Below are positions 23,256-30,599 of a stretch of 30,599 nt of DNA, in pieces. Below the pieces are notes generated by a model. That model was not told the origin of the DNA. It searched no databases and saw only the letters and a program-made list of their open reading frames with translations. The stretch covers positions 1-30,599 of the forward strand of contig JBARCX010000308.1 in NCBI GenBank assembly GCA_049794535.1, in the 5' to 3' direction. The translations under genes were made by a program, and so were the position numbers. This DNA comes from JBARCX01 sp049794535. Its GTDB lineage: Bacteria > Pseudomonadota > Gammaproteobacteria > Xanthomonadales > Rhodanobacteraceae. Positions within the stretch are counted from its first letter, which is position 1. Each line of letters begins with the position of its first letter.

Positions 23256-23698
23256 GGTGATGGCGCCCCTTGCGAGACTGTCATCACGCGCAGCGTGCTG
23301 AAATGCGCGCTCTGCTCACGCGGCGCACGCCCCCAAAGCACCGTCAGGTCGAGCCGGTACAGTCGCAATGGCCCACTGGTGTCACTGGCGCCTACGCCCG
23401 TCCACGGCGTGACTTGCATGCGCCAGTGGTAACGCGAGTCGAAGCGGCCTTCCGTGGTGCCCGAGTGCAGCGGATCAAGCACAAAAGAGCTATCCAGCAA
23501 TGAGCTCGCCCACATTGCTGCTTCGCTATGCGCGGAAGCATTCTGTGTCAACCGAATCGAGCCGCCAGCTACCTGCATCAGCGCAGCGAACGTGATCGCC
23601 AACAACAAAATCGCCGCGATAACTTCGAGCAGACTGAAGCCGCTAGCGCGGCGCCGGCTCATATGCATCGCTCTCGCGTTCATCACACCAACGCTCAT
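23252..23698 (-). CDS. gspI: Type II secretion minor pseudopilin GspI (XpsI)
   Basis: Pseudopilin of 148 residues from the ATG at 23698, which overlaps the gspH stop as ATGA and has GGAG eight bases upstream. The open frame continues upstream inside gspH, but that part is not credible. Leader ends 'RRRASG', cleavage before 'FSLLEVIAAILLLAITFAALMQV' with Glu at +5. The rest, with 'AHSEAAMWASSLLDSSFVLDPLHSGTTEGRFDSRYHW', fits GspI, which nucleates the tip complex. Internal ATG codons at residues 6, 11 and 13 could give shorter leaders. Confidence 0.92.
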   Translation of the reverse strand: MSVGVMNARAMHMSRRRASGFSLLEVIAAILLLAITFAALMQVAGGSIRLTQNASAHSEAAMWASSLLDSSFVLDPLHSGTTEGRFDSRYHWRMQVTPWTGVGASDTSGPLRLYRLDLTVLWGRAPREQSAHFSTLRVMTVSQGAPSP

Positions 23699-24216
23699 GA
23701 CCGATGCTCCGCGGTGTCGAACACACTCACTGCGCCGGTCAACCACGACACGTTGATGTGCCATTCGCGTTGACCGCTTTGCAGGGTGATGCGACCACCG
23801 GTGGAACTACCATCGGGATAGAAACGGATACGCGCCGCGCCGGTCGACGTGTGATCCGCCGCCGCGCTGGTGACGCCCATTCGCATACCCTTGGGCAACC
23901 GCACCTCGCGACCATTCGCACCACGGTACGTGTCAGCCTGCACGTCCAGCTCAAAGATCTGCTGCGTGCCATGCACAATGGCCTGCGTGCGCGTAGCACG
24001 CAGTGATGCCGCTAGCTCACCGCTCGCGGCGCTCACGCGTGCACTCGTCAAACCCTGCGTTACCGACACCGCTACCGCCGCGGCTGCAATGCCGATCAGC
24101 AGGATCACTGCCAGCATCTCGAACAGGGTAAAGCCACGCACAGCGCCACCCTTTCCGGCGGCGAATCGGCCACCGGAAAATCGGCAAGGCATGCAAGCGT
24201 GATGCATGGCAGTCAT
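23695..24216 (-). CDS. gspH: Type II secretion minor pseudopilin GspH (XpsH)
   Basis: Pseudopilin of up to 173 residues. Prepilin motif 'GGAVRG/FTLFEMLAVILLIGIAAAAVAV' with Glu at +5, then 'LAASLRATRTQAIVHGTQQIFELDVQADTYR', the GspH/FimT-like strand region, and 'ARIRFYPDGSSTGGRITLQSG', which is diagnostic for the GspH domain. GspH links the GspG shaft to the tip. The first ATG gives a 28-residue leader; ATG codons at residues 4 and 9 are alternatives and none has a clear ribosome site. It starts 33 bases after gspG and ends in an ATGA overlap with gspI. Confidence 0.92.
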   Translation of the reverse strand: MTAMHHACMPCRFSGGRFAAGKGGAVRGFTLFEMLAVILLIGIAAAAVAVSVTQGLTSARVSAASGELAASLRATRTQAIVHGTQQIFELDVQADTYRGANGREVRLPKGMRMGVTSAAADHTSTGAARIRFYPDGSSTGGRITLQSGQREWHINVSWLTGAVSVFDTAEHRS

Positions 24217-24249
24217 GGCGAGGCGTGAGGGCGAGGTTCGTAAGCTGAA

Positions 24250-24720
24250 CTACTGCCAGTTGCCCACGTCGGCGTCGTAACCGTCGCCACCGGGCTTGCC
24301 ATCACGGCCGAAGAAGATCAGGTCGTAGTTACCGTGATCACCCGGATACTTGTAACCAAACGCATGCCCCCACGGGTCCTTCAACTGCGACTCCTTCGCA
24401 TAAGGCCCCTGCCAGTTCGATGCGTTCGTCGGTTTGGTCACCAGGTCTTCCAGCTGCAGTGGCGGAGTGCCGTTGTCCAGCGCATAGCCATCGACATCCT
24501 GGCTTAGCGTGGTGAGCTGAGCCTTGCCCGCGCCGTATTTGCCCTTGTCCACACTCTGGCCCACCTGGCGCACCACGATCGCACCGATGATGCCGATCAG
24601 CACGATCACCGCCAGCATCTCCAGCAAGGTAAAACCGGCATTGCGGCGCCGGCCCTGCAGTGGCGAGGTTCGCAGGCCTGATGTTCGCACGTGCGACGCT
24701 CGCAGTTGACTGTGCAGCAT
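24250..24720 (-). CDS. gspG: Type II secretion major pseudopilin GspG (XpsG)
   Basis: Major shaft subunit of the pseudopilus, 156 aa from the ATG at 24720, which has GGAGAGG just upstream; the open frame extends further but without support. The leader is unusually long (29 residues, Arg-rich, ending 'RRRNAG'), then 'FTLLEMLAVIVLIGIIGAIVV' with Glu at +5. The C-terminal half has the GspG signature: 'DPWGHAFGYKYPGDHGNYDL', 'GRDGKPGGDGYDADVGNW', with the acidic loop that binds calcium in known GspG structures. It is separated from gspF by a 134-bp repeat-rich gap, the only sizeable gap in the operon, consistent with separate control of the most abundant subunit. Confidence 0.96.
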   Translation of the reverse strand: MLHSQLRASHVRTSGLRTSPLQGRRRNAGFTLLEMLAVIVLIGIIGAIVVRQVGQSVDKGKYGAGKAQLTTLSQDVDGYALDNGTPPLQLEDLVTKPTNASNWQGPYAKESQLKDPWGHAFGYKYPGDHGNYDLIFFGRDGKPGGDGYDADVGNWQ

Positions 24721-24788
24721 GGGATTACCTCTCCGAGTTAATGCTAAGAAATGCGCCGGGCGCCTATTTGGGACAACGCAACTCACGG

Positions 24789-24867
24789 GATGTTGCTGGT
24801 GAAAACAACATCTTTGAATGTGGCTGGCTTTGAATGTTGCTAGTGAGCTCAACATCACTGGATGTTG
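24789..24867 (-). repeat. Repeated hairpin cluster between gspF and gspG
   Basis: Minus strand: a CTCACTAGCAACAT-type unit occurs at the end of gspF, again just after its stop, and a third time in degenerate form (TTCACCAGCAACAT). GATGTTG/CAACATC pairs form alternative hairpins: 24850-24856 with 24861-24867, spanning the gspF stop, and 24789-24795 with 24806-24812. The sequences between can pair alternatively. A role in mRNA processing or stability ahead of gspG is inference. Confidence 0.6.
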
Positions 24868-26069
24868 CTAGTGAGGTTGAGCAACGGCAGGAGAATCGCC
24901 GCCATGATGATCGCCACCATAACTGTCATGACAATGGTTAACGCTGGCACCAACGCGGCGAGCAAGCGGTCGATGGCACGCTTGCTTTCCAGCTCGAACG
25001 TATCGGCCACTTTCAACAGCATGGTGTCAAGCTGGCCGGCCTCTTCGCCCACCTGCACCATCTGGATCGCCAATCGCGGAAAGCGCTGCGACTGTGCCAA
25101 TGACAGACTCAAACCGTTACCGCCTTTCACTTGTTCGGCTGCCTGCGTCAGCGCCTCGTCCAACGCGCGATTGGCCGTGACCTGACGCGCGATAACCAGC
25201 GATGACAGCAGCGGCACGCCGTTTTTCAACAAGGTACCCAGCGTGCGCGCGATGCGCGCGGTCTCCACTTTCAGCAATAACGGACCAATCAATTTCATCG
25301 TGAGCAACCGGGCATGCCAGGCCAGCCGAGCTTCCGGGTCGCGCATGCGTGCGCGCCACATCAGTACGCCGCCAACCACCACCAATATGATCAGCCACCA
25401 CCACGCTTGCAGCGTATTACCCAACGCGAGCACCGCGCGGGTGATGAACGGAATGGGTACCTGCATATCCTCGAAGATCGGTACAAATTGCGGCACAACG
25501 TAAGCCAGCAGCAAGACGAGCGAGCCGAGCACGCCGACCATCAGGAAGGCGGGATAGATCAGCGCATTAATGATGCTGCCGCGCAATTGTTGTGAGCGTT
25601 CGAGATATTCCGCGAGGCGACGAAGTGTGTCTTCGAGCGAGCCACCCGCCTCGCCAGCACGCACCAGCGAAATGTAGAGCCGGGGGAAAACACCGTGTTC
25701 CTCATCCAATGCCTGCGACAACGGTGTGCCGCCACGCACACGGTCACGCACACGTTCAATGAGTTTCTTGGCGCGCTCGCCCTCGGGCAGATCCAACAAA
25801 ATGCCGAGCGCACGATCCAGCGGCTGGCCAGCACCAAGCAGCGTGGCCAGCTGATGAGTGAACTGCGCGAGCTGATCGCCAGTGAACGGACCACTTTTAA
25901 ACAGCGCCGACAGCCCGCTACCGCCACCGGCGGCATCGGCGGGCTGCGCATCCAACGGGGTATGGCCTTGATCCTGCAGATGGCTGATGACCTCCTCAAC
26001 ACTGGCGGCTTCGACCTGACCCTGCAACATTTCACCAGCGGCACTCACCGCGCGATAGCGGAACTGCAT
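24855..26069 (-). CDS. gspF: Type II secretion inner-membrane platform protein GspF (XpsF)
   Basis: A 404-residue polytopic platform protein. The N-terminal region starts MQFRYRAVSAAGEMLQGQVEA, as typical for GspF/PilC. Two repeated cytoplasmic T2SSF domains follow: first 'QLAQFTHQLATLLGAGQPLDRALGIL' and 'SLVRAGEAGGSLEDTLRRLAEYLE', second 'ARIARTLGTLLKNGVPLLSSLVIA' and 'MVQVGEEAGQLDTMLLKVADTFE'. Membrane helices lie at about 170-192, 221-243 and 375-398. The start overlaps the gspE stop by one base (TGATG). The coding end 'LNLTSNIQ' carries a sequence unit repeated in the following gap. Confidence 0.96.
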   Translation of the reverse strand: MQFRYRAVSAAGEMLQGQVEAASVEEVISHLQDQGHTPLDAQPADAAGGGSGLSALFKSGPFTGDQLAQFTHQLATLLGAGQPLDRALGILLDLPEGERAKKLIERVRDRVRGGTPLSQALDEEHGVFPRLYISLVRAGEAGGSLEDTLRRLAEYLERSQQLRGSIINALIYPAFLMVGVLGSLVLLLAYVVPQFVPIFEDMQVPIPFITRAVLALGNTLQAWWWLIILVVVGGVLMWRARMRDPEARLAWHARLLTMKLIGPLLLKVETARIARTLGTLLKNGVPLLSSLVIARQVTANRALDEALTQAAEQVKGGNGLSLSLAQSQRFPRLAIQMVQVGEEAGQLDTMLLKVADTFELESKRAIDRLLAALVPALTIVMTVMVAIIMAAILLPLLNLTSNIQ

Positions 26070-27799
26070 CAGCTCTCCTGCGTCACGCGCAGGACCTCCT
26101 CAAGCGTGGTGACGCCTGCCACCGCTTTGGCGATGCCGTCTTCGTACATCGTGCGCATACCTTCGGCGCGCGCTTGGCGTTCGATTTCACCGGCGTCGGC
26201 ACGCTGCATCACCATGCGACGCAGCGGATCGCTCATCACCAAAAACTCCATGATCGCGCGACGACCACGATAACCACTGGGATTTACCGTACTCGTGCCC
26301 GGCTTCCACAAGCGGATCGGCCGCTCGTCGGTGTATTTCTCCAACTCGAACTCGGCGATAACTTCGGGCGAAGGCTCGTACGATGTCGCGGTTTCTGGAT
26401 CGAGCCGGCGCACCAGGCGCTGAGCGAGAATGCCATTGACGGTGGAGCCGAGCAGGTAATCCTCCACGCCCATGTCGAGCAAACGGGTGATGCCACCGGC
26501 GGCACTGTTGGTATGCAGGGTCGAAAGCACCAAGTGACCGGTGAGTGCCGACTGGATCGCGATGCGGCAAGTTTCCAGATCGCGCATTTCGCCGATCATG
26601 ATCACGTCCGGATCCTGGCGCACGATCGAGCGCAGCGCGCCGGCGAAGTCCAGACCGATCTGCGGTTTCACCTGAATCTGGTTGATACCCTCGATCTGGT
26701 ATTCGACCGGATCTTCCACCGTGATGATCTTCACGTCCGGCGTATTGATCTGCGACAGCGCGGTATACAACGTGGTGGTTTTGCCCGAACCGGTGGGACC
26801 GGTTACCAGCAGAATGCCGTGCGGACGATCCAGCACGTCGATAAAGCGCTGCTGGAAGTTGTCGGTGAAGCCGAGCGAAGCGAAATCGAACACTACCGAC
26901 TCGCGATCGAGGATACGCATCACCACCGATTCGCCAAAACTGGTCGGCACGGTGGACACACGCAAATCCAGCTCCTTGCCCTGCACGCGCAGTTGGATGC
27001 GTCCGTCCTGCGGCAAGCGGCGTTCGGCAATGTTGAGCTTTGCCATGATCTTCACGCGCGAGATCACTGCTGCCGTGGAACTGGACGGTGGTGCCTCGAC
27101 CTCGTGCAGCACACCATCGATGCGATAACGCACCTTCAACCGGTTTTCGAACGGCTCGATGTGCACGTCCGACGCGCGCTGTTCGACAGCCCGCTGCAAG
27201 ATAAGGTTTACCAGGCGAATTACCGGTGCTTCGGAGGCGAGGTCGCGCAGGTGCTCTACGTCGTCCTCCACTGCCACACTGCCATCGAGATTCTCCACGA
27301 TGGTGCCCATCGCCGAGCGACCGGAACCGTAATAACGTTCGATTAGGTCGTCGATCTCCGAACGCAGGCCAATGCGCAGCGTCATCGGGCGCCCCGCTGC
27401 TAGCTGCACGGCCTGAACCGGGTATGGGTCAGCCGGATCGGCCACCACCAACGCCAGCCCGTCGTCGCCATCGCGCACGGGAACTACGTGATGCTGCTTG
27501 AGAAAGCGCACCGAGAGATCGAGCTCAGGCGGCAACTCCGGCGCCTCGCGAGCAGCCTGTAACGGCGCTTGCAGGTACTCCGACCACGCCTCGGCCAAGT
27601 CACGCTCGGAAACCAGGCCTAGCCGCGCCAGCAACCCGGTGAACGTGCCTTCCGGCGACTCCTCATGCAGCCGCCGTGCGCGGCCCAGATCGTTGTCCTT
27701 CAGGCGGCCACGTGCCACCAGCAGCGCGCACACCGCTGCTTCACGTTCATCCACGGCCGTCCTTGCCCCGCCGGCCGCCGGCTGTACGACTGCCGACAT
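26069..27799 (-). CDS. gspE: Type II secretion ATPase GspE (XpsE)
   Basis: A 576-residue cytoplasmic hexameric ATPase powering pseudopilus assembly. The N1 domain (1-~150) binds GspL; N2 has 'ASDVHIEPFENRLKVRYRIDG'. Motor motifs: Walker A 'GPTGSGKTTTLY' (334-), Asp box 'ITVEDPVEYQ' (359-), Walker B 'VIMIGEMRD' (399-407), His box 'LSTLHTN' (425-431). The region that in many GspE proteins carries a zinc-binding four-cysteine motif is present (about 465-510) but has no cysteine; the only cysteines are C24 and C410. First gene of the operon; start at 27799 with a GGGGTGGG stretch upstream. No convincing promoter found in the 249 bases shared with tatD. Confidence 0.97.
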   Translation of the reverse strand: MSAVVQPAAGGARTAVDEREAAVCALLVARGRLKDNDLGRARRLHEESPEGTFTGLLARLGLVSERDLAEAWSEYLQAPLQAAREAPELPPELDLSVRFLKQHHVVPVRDGDDGLALVVADPADPYPVQAVQLAAGRPMTLRIGLRSEIDDLIERYYGSGRSAMGTIVENLDGSVAVEDDVEHLRDLASEAPVIRLVNLILQRAVEQRASDVHIEPFENRLKVRYRIDGVLHEVEAPPSSSTAAVISRVKIMAKLNIAERRLPQDGRIQLRVQGKELDLRVSTVPTSFGESVVMRILDRESVVFDFASLGFTDNFQQRFIDVLDRPHGILLVTGPTGSGKTTTLYTALSQINTPDVKIITVEDPVEYQIEGINQIQVKPQIGLDFAGALRSIVRQDPDVIMIGEMRDLETCRIAIQSALTGHLVLSTLHTNSAAGGITRLLDMGVEDYLLGSTVNGILAQRLVRRLDPETATSYEPSPEVIAEFELEKYTDERPIRLWKPGTSTVNPSGYRGRRAIMEFLVMSDPLRRMVMQRADAGEIERQARAEGMRTMYEDGIAKAVAGVTTLEEVLRVTQES

Positions 27800-28048
27800 G
27801 CACCCACCCCGCTTGCTAGTTGTTGACTACGCTGGTTGCCGATGACTCGCCAACCCGTTAAACGCACTGCCGTACCGCTCCCCCAAGCCGCGCGACAAAC
27901 GCCATTGGTAACACAACCGTCTAGTCACTGGTAAGCACACCATCGCTAGCGGCGGTCCAACATTCAGTCTCGCGCAGTGCTTCGCAGTTTGCGATGTACC
28001 GACTGTCTGGGACAATCGCACATCTGTGCGTATGAATTAAGGCAACTC

Positions 28049-28840
28049 ATGCAGCTTATCGATATCGGCGCCAACCTCACCCACGAATCGTTCGGGCACG
28101 ATTTGGACGCCGTTTTGCAACGTGCGCTGTCACACGGCGTGGCACGAATGATCGTCACGGGGGCTTCACATAGTGGCAGTGAGCACGCACTGACTCTAGC
28201 TCGCGCACACCCCGGCACGTTGTACGCCACGGCCGGCGTGCATCCGCATCATGCCGTGGACTACAACGACGCTACTGACGCGCGACTGCGCGAACTGGCT
28301 CGCGAGCCGGAGGTGCGCGCCGTCGGCGAAACCGGCCTGGATTACCACCGCAACTATTCACCGCGCGACGTTCAGCTCGCTGTATTCGAGCGCCAGCTCG
28401 CGATCGCGGCGGAGCTGGGCAAGCCGCTGTTCCTGCACCAGCGCGATGCTCACGCGGATTTCATCGCATTGCTGAAACGTTATCGCGACAAGGTGCCCGC
28501 ATTGGTCGTGCACTGCTTCACCGACACCCGCGAAGCACTGCACGATTATCTCGCGCTGGACTGCCATATCGGTATCACCGGCTGGATTTGCGATGAGCGT
28601 CGCGGCACACACTTGCGCGAATTCGTACGCGAGATTCCTGCGAACCGCCTGATGATCGAAACCGATGCGCCTTACTTGTTGCCGCGCACGGTACGTCCAC
28701 AGCCATCGCACCGACGCAACGAACCGATGTACCTCAGGCACATCTGCGCAGAGATTGCGCGGGATCGTGGCGAACCGGAGGAAGTCACTGCCGCGAATAG
28801 TACGGCGACGGCAGCAGCGTTCTTCGGGCTGGTGTTGTAG
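28049..28840 (+). CDS. tatD: TatD family metal-dependent hydrolase/DNase
   Basis: A 263-residue TIM-barrel metallohydrolase very like E. coli TatD, a 3'-5' exonuclease acting on DNA and RNA. Metal-site motifs in order: 'DIGANLTHESF', 'TAGVHPHHAVD', 'VGETGLDYHRNYS' (catalytic Glu), 'LFLHQRDAH', 'VVHCFTDTREAL', and 'MIETDAPYLLPRTV'. The first motif reads D-I-G-A-N-L as in TatD (DIGVNL) rather than the DSHCHL of YcfH/YjjV relatives. The start at 28049 is chosen because AAGG sits seven bases upstream and the homologous N-terminus (MQLIDIGANL) begins there; the frame extends 24 codons further back. It is transcribed divergently from gspE, and its stop codon abuts the stop of rluE. Confidence 0.96.
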   Translation: MQLIDIGANLTHESFGHDLDAVLQRALSHGVARMIVTGASHSGSEHALTLARAHPGTLYATAGVHPHHAVDYNDATDARLRELAREPEVRAVGETGLDYHRNYSPRDVQLAVFERQLAIAAELGKPLFLHQRDAHADFIALLKRYRDKVPALVVHCFTDTREALHDYLALDCHIGITGWICDERRGTHLREFVREIPANRLMIETDAPYLLPRTVRPQPSHRRNEPMYLRHICAEIARDRGEPEEVTAANSTATAAAFFGLVL

Positions 28841-29374
28841 TTACAACAGCTGACGTATCTTGCCGGGTGCCAGATCATCCAGCGCATAGTCACCGACACG
28901 CACACGAATCAGCCGCAAGGTGGGGAAACCCACCGCTGCAGTCATGCGTCGTACCTGTCGATTGCGGCCTTCGCGCAGCGTGACGGTGAGCCAGCTCGTA
29001 GGGATGGCTTTGCGGAAGCGCACGGGTGGATCGCGCGGCCACAGCCAATCCGGCTCGCTTGCGTGCTCCGCGCCTGCGGGCAGTGTGGGGCCATCCTTCA
29101 GCAGCACACCGCGACGCAGTGCGGCGATAGCGTCATCGCTGACTGCACCATCCACCTGCACCAGATAGGTTTTGGGTTGCTTATGCTGCGGGTCGGTGAG
29201 CCGATGGGCGAGGCGACCATCATCGGTGAGCAGCAGTAGGCCTTCGCTGTCGTGATCCAACCGCCCCGCGGGATACACATCCTTGTGCTTCACGTAGTCG
29301 GCCAATGTCGGCCGACCGTCATCAGTAGTGAACTGGCACAGCACCCCGTAGGGTTTGTTGAGCGCGATCAGCAT
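28841..29374 (-). CDS. rluE: 23S rRNA pseudouridine synthase RluE
   Basis: A 177-residue RsuA/RluE-type pseudouridine synthase. The catalytic motif is 'AGRLDHDSEGLLLLTDDG' with Asp40 as nucleophile. RluE-specific segments are 'GPTLPAGAEH', 'WLWPRDPPVRFRK', 'IPTSWLTVTLREGRNRQVRRMTAAVGFPTLRLIR'. In E. coli RluE makes pseudouridine 2457 in helix 89 of 23S rRNA. This copy is shorter than the E. coli protein (about 217 aa) because it lacks the basic N-terminal extension. It starts 21 bases after the methyltransferase-fold gene on the same strand, so the two may be co-transcribed. No clear ribosome site. Confidence 0.95.
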   Translation of the reverse strand: MLIALNKPYGVLCQFTTDDGRPTLADYVKHKDVYPAGRLDHDSEGLLLLTDDGRLAHRLTDPQHKQPKTYLVQVDGAVSDDAIAALRRGVLLKDGPTLPAGAEHASEPDWLWPRDPPVRFRKAIPTSWLTVTLREGRNRQVRRMTAAVGFPTLRLIRVRVGDYALDDLAPGKIRQLL

Positions 29375-29395
29375 GGATGACGAACGTGCTCGCTC

Positions 29396-30313
29396 TTACT
29401 TCGCCGAAGTAGATGGTGCTGGAGTGGCTGCCGGCGCCGTCGGCTTCACGAAGCGCAGCGTCATGCGATCCGACTCACCAATGGCCTGGTACTTCGCTTT
29501 GTCCTGATCGCCGAGCGTCAACGTCGGCGGCAAGGTCCACACACCCTTGGGGTAGTCCTTGGTGTCCTTGGGGTTCGCGTTGACTTCGCTTTCTTCGTCG
29601 AGCGTGAAGCCGGCATCGGTCGCCAGCTTCACCACGTAGGCGGTAGGCAGATAGCCGCTGGCTTTCACTGTATCCAGCGAGATGCCGGGTGTAGCGCGGT
29701 GATCGACCACGCCAAGCACGCCACCGGGGCGGAGTACGGCGAAGAACGCCTTGAACATCGCCGGCGCGCTGCCGGCCATCGTCCAGTTATGCACGTTGCG
29801 GAAGGTCAACACCATGTCGGCCGAACCGGGTGGCCCAAACATGGGCGCCTTCGGATCGAAGGCGACGATCTTTGCTTTGCCGTACTGCGCAGGATCAGCG
29901 GCGAACTTGGTGTGCAGCGTGCCACCATCGCGCTTGGCTTCGCTATCGGCCGATGCTTGCACGGCGGCGATGTAGTGACCGTCATCGCGCAATAACGGCG
30001 CAAGAATCTCGCTATACCACCCCGTGCCGGGCGTAATTTCGATCACCGTCTGGTCGGGACGGATACCAAAGAACTGCAAGGTAGCCTTTGGATGGCGATA
30101 GACATCGCGCGCGCGGTTCGCCGGCGTACGCCAGCTACCGGCGAGTGCGGCATCAAGCTGGCTTGCGGTGAAATCACTCGCGCTGGTCGGCGGTACCAGA
30201 TCGCCATCGGGCTGATCCTGCACCGCCTGTTGCGCCATGACCGACTCTGTTGCTCCCGCACCGACTGACAGCAGCAATGCTGCACATACTCCGAGAACCA
30301 GCGAACGTTTCAT
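29396..30313 (-). CDS. Exported class I SAM-methyltransferase-fold protein (COG4798-like)
   Basis: A 305-residue protein with a clear Sec signal peptide (MKRSLVLGVCAALLLSVGAGA). The mature part has a methyltransferase fold: motif I as 'VIEITPGTGWYSEILAPLL' (about 90-107), a 'FRNVHNW' motif (171-177) and 'LRPGGVLGVVDHRA' (194-207), which together mark the COG4798 predicted methyltransferases. The periplasm is not known to contain SAM, so the exported location raises the question whether it acts as a methyltransferase there. The C-terminal tail is Ala/Pro/Thr-rich. GGAG lies six bases before the ATG. Substrate unknown. Confidence 0.88.
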   Translation of the reverse strand: MKRSLVLGVCAALLLSVGAGATESVMAQQAVQDQPDGDLVPPTSASDFTASQLDAALAGSWRTPANRARDVYRHPKATLQFFGIRPDQTVIEITPGTGWYSEILAPLLRDDGHYIAAVQASADSEAKRDGGTLHTKFAADPAQYGKAKIVAFDPKAPMFGPPGSADMVLTFRNVHNWTMAGSAPAMFKAFFAVLRPGGVLGVVDHRATPGISLDTVKASGYLPTAYVVKLATDAGFTLDEESEVNANPKDTKDYPKGVWTLPPTLTLGDQDKAKYQAIGESDRMTLRFVKPTAPAATPAPSTSAK

Positions 30314-30444
30314 GGACGACTCCTTGATAGAAGATGCAATACGCCGCAGCCTGCGGACGGTGATGTGGAGAGAACGTAGATAACTTCAGCTTCAGGCGAA
30401 TGACTTTCCACCATCAAACCCAACGATCCGTCAAAACGATCTCA

Positions 30445-30599
30445 TTAGAACGGCCGCGGGCACACCGACTGTAGTCCGTCGATATGCTCGTGCAGATCCG
30501 GTGCAATACCTTGCCACATCGGGTCGAGAATGAAATCGATACCCTCATAGCGCGCTAGCTTGGCAGCGGGTATGAAATCCGCATCGCCAGCCACCAGAA
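30445..30599 (-). CDS. NYN (PIN-like) domain protein, 3' end only
   Basis: The last 51 codons of a gene entering from the right edge, read by minus-strand translation. It begins inside 'LVAGDADFIPAAKLARYEG' and continues 'IDFILDPMWQGIAPDLHEHIDGL', ending CPRPF. The 'GDADFIPA' motif with 'AKLARREGI'-type context is characteristic of NYN/LabA-DUF88 proteins, where the aspartates bind metal in a PIN-like nuclease fold. The remainder is outside the window, so RNase activity is inferred from the family. Confidence 0.75.
   Translation of the reverse strand, partial: LVAGDADFIPAAKLARYEGIDFILDPMWQGIAPDLHEHIDGLQSVCPRPF

Larger units (their letters stand above)
16636..27799 (-). other. Type II secretion (Xps-type) operon gspE-F-G-H-I-J-K-L-M-N/C-D
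   Basis: Eleven consecutive minus-strand genes in exactly the order of the Xanthomonas xps operon. Junctions: E/F TGATG; F-G a 134-bp gap; G-H 33 bp; H/I, I/J, J/K, K/L, L/M and M/N all ATGA overlaps; N-D 3 bp. There is no separate gspC; the XpsN-type gene takes that role. No prepilin peptidase (gspO/pilD) gene is in the window. Confidence 0.95.

Noticed and set aside
26174..27346. Plus-strand open frame (390 codons) opposite gspE
   Set aside because: Antisense to a gene with every ATPase motif intact; the translation shows no family features.

Overview
The window looks like chromosomal DNA of a gammaproteobacterium of the Xanthomonadales/Lysobacterales, most likely a Rhodanobacteraceae-type genus (Dyella, Luteibacter, Rhodanobacter or relatives). 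This is inferred from the gene content and from the Xanthomonas-style type II secretion gene order (E-F-G-H-I-J-K-L-M-N-D). The coding DNA is GC-rich; the one clear exception is an AT-rich non-coding island at about 11400-11940 (about 38% GC by hand count). No mobile element, CRISPR array, tRNA or rRNA gene was recognised.

Layout: (1) 1-6651, minus strand, is an mdtABC/muxABC-type multidrug efflux operon: adaptor, first RND permease, then a second RND permease cut by the left edge. About 440 bp without a gene follow. (2) 7094-8344 is a flavoprotein of the HI0933/BaiN type. (3) 8494-11154 is a secreted sedolisin-type (S53) protease with two near-identical PKD domains, followed by a clear intrinsic terminator. 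Upstream is the AT-rich island, with a near-consensus CRP/Clp site placed about 61.5 bp upstream of a candidate start point. (4) 11999-12376 is a small exported DUF1161 protein with a Met/His-rich tail. (5) 12456-13870 is a divergent ArsR-type regulator / flavin reductase pair with a palindromic candidate operator between them, followed by a REP-like inverted repeat. (6) 14010-16517 is the helicase HrpB. (7) 16636-27799 is a complete 11-gene Xps-type type II secretion operon, mostly with 1-4 base gene overlaps; the exception is a repeat/hairpin-rich gspF-gspG gap. (8) 28049-30313 holds tatD, rluE and an exported methyltransferase-fold protein. The right edge carries the 3' end of an NYN-domain gene.

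How it fits together: the type II system moves folded periplasmic proteins through the GspD secretin, and the nearby signal-peptide-bearing protease is a natural candidate substrate (inference). The efflux operon and the ArsR/flavin reductase pair are stress or detoxification functions. hrpB, tatD and rluE are ordinary housekeeping genes.

Nothing here is convincingly a wholly new system. The most useful leads are the CRP/Clp-type promoter in the AT-rich island, the hairpin cluster between gspF and gspG, the unusually long pseudopilin leaders, the zinc-motif-free GspE, the Met/His-rich DUF1161 tail and the exported methyltransferase-fold protein.
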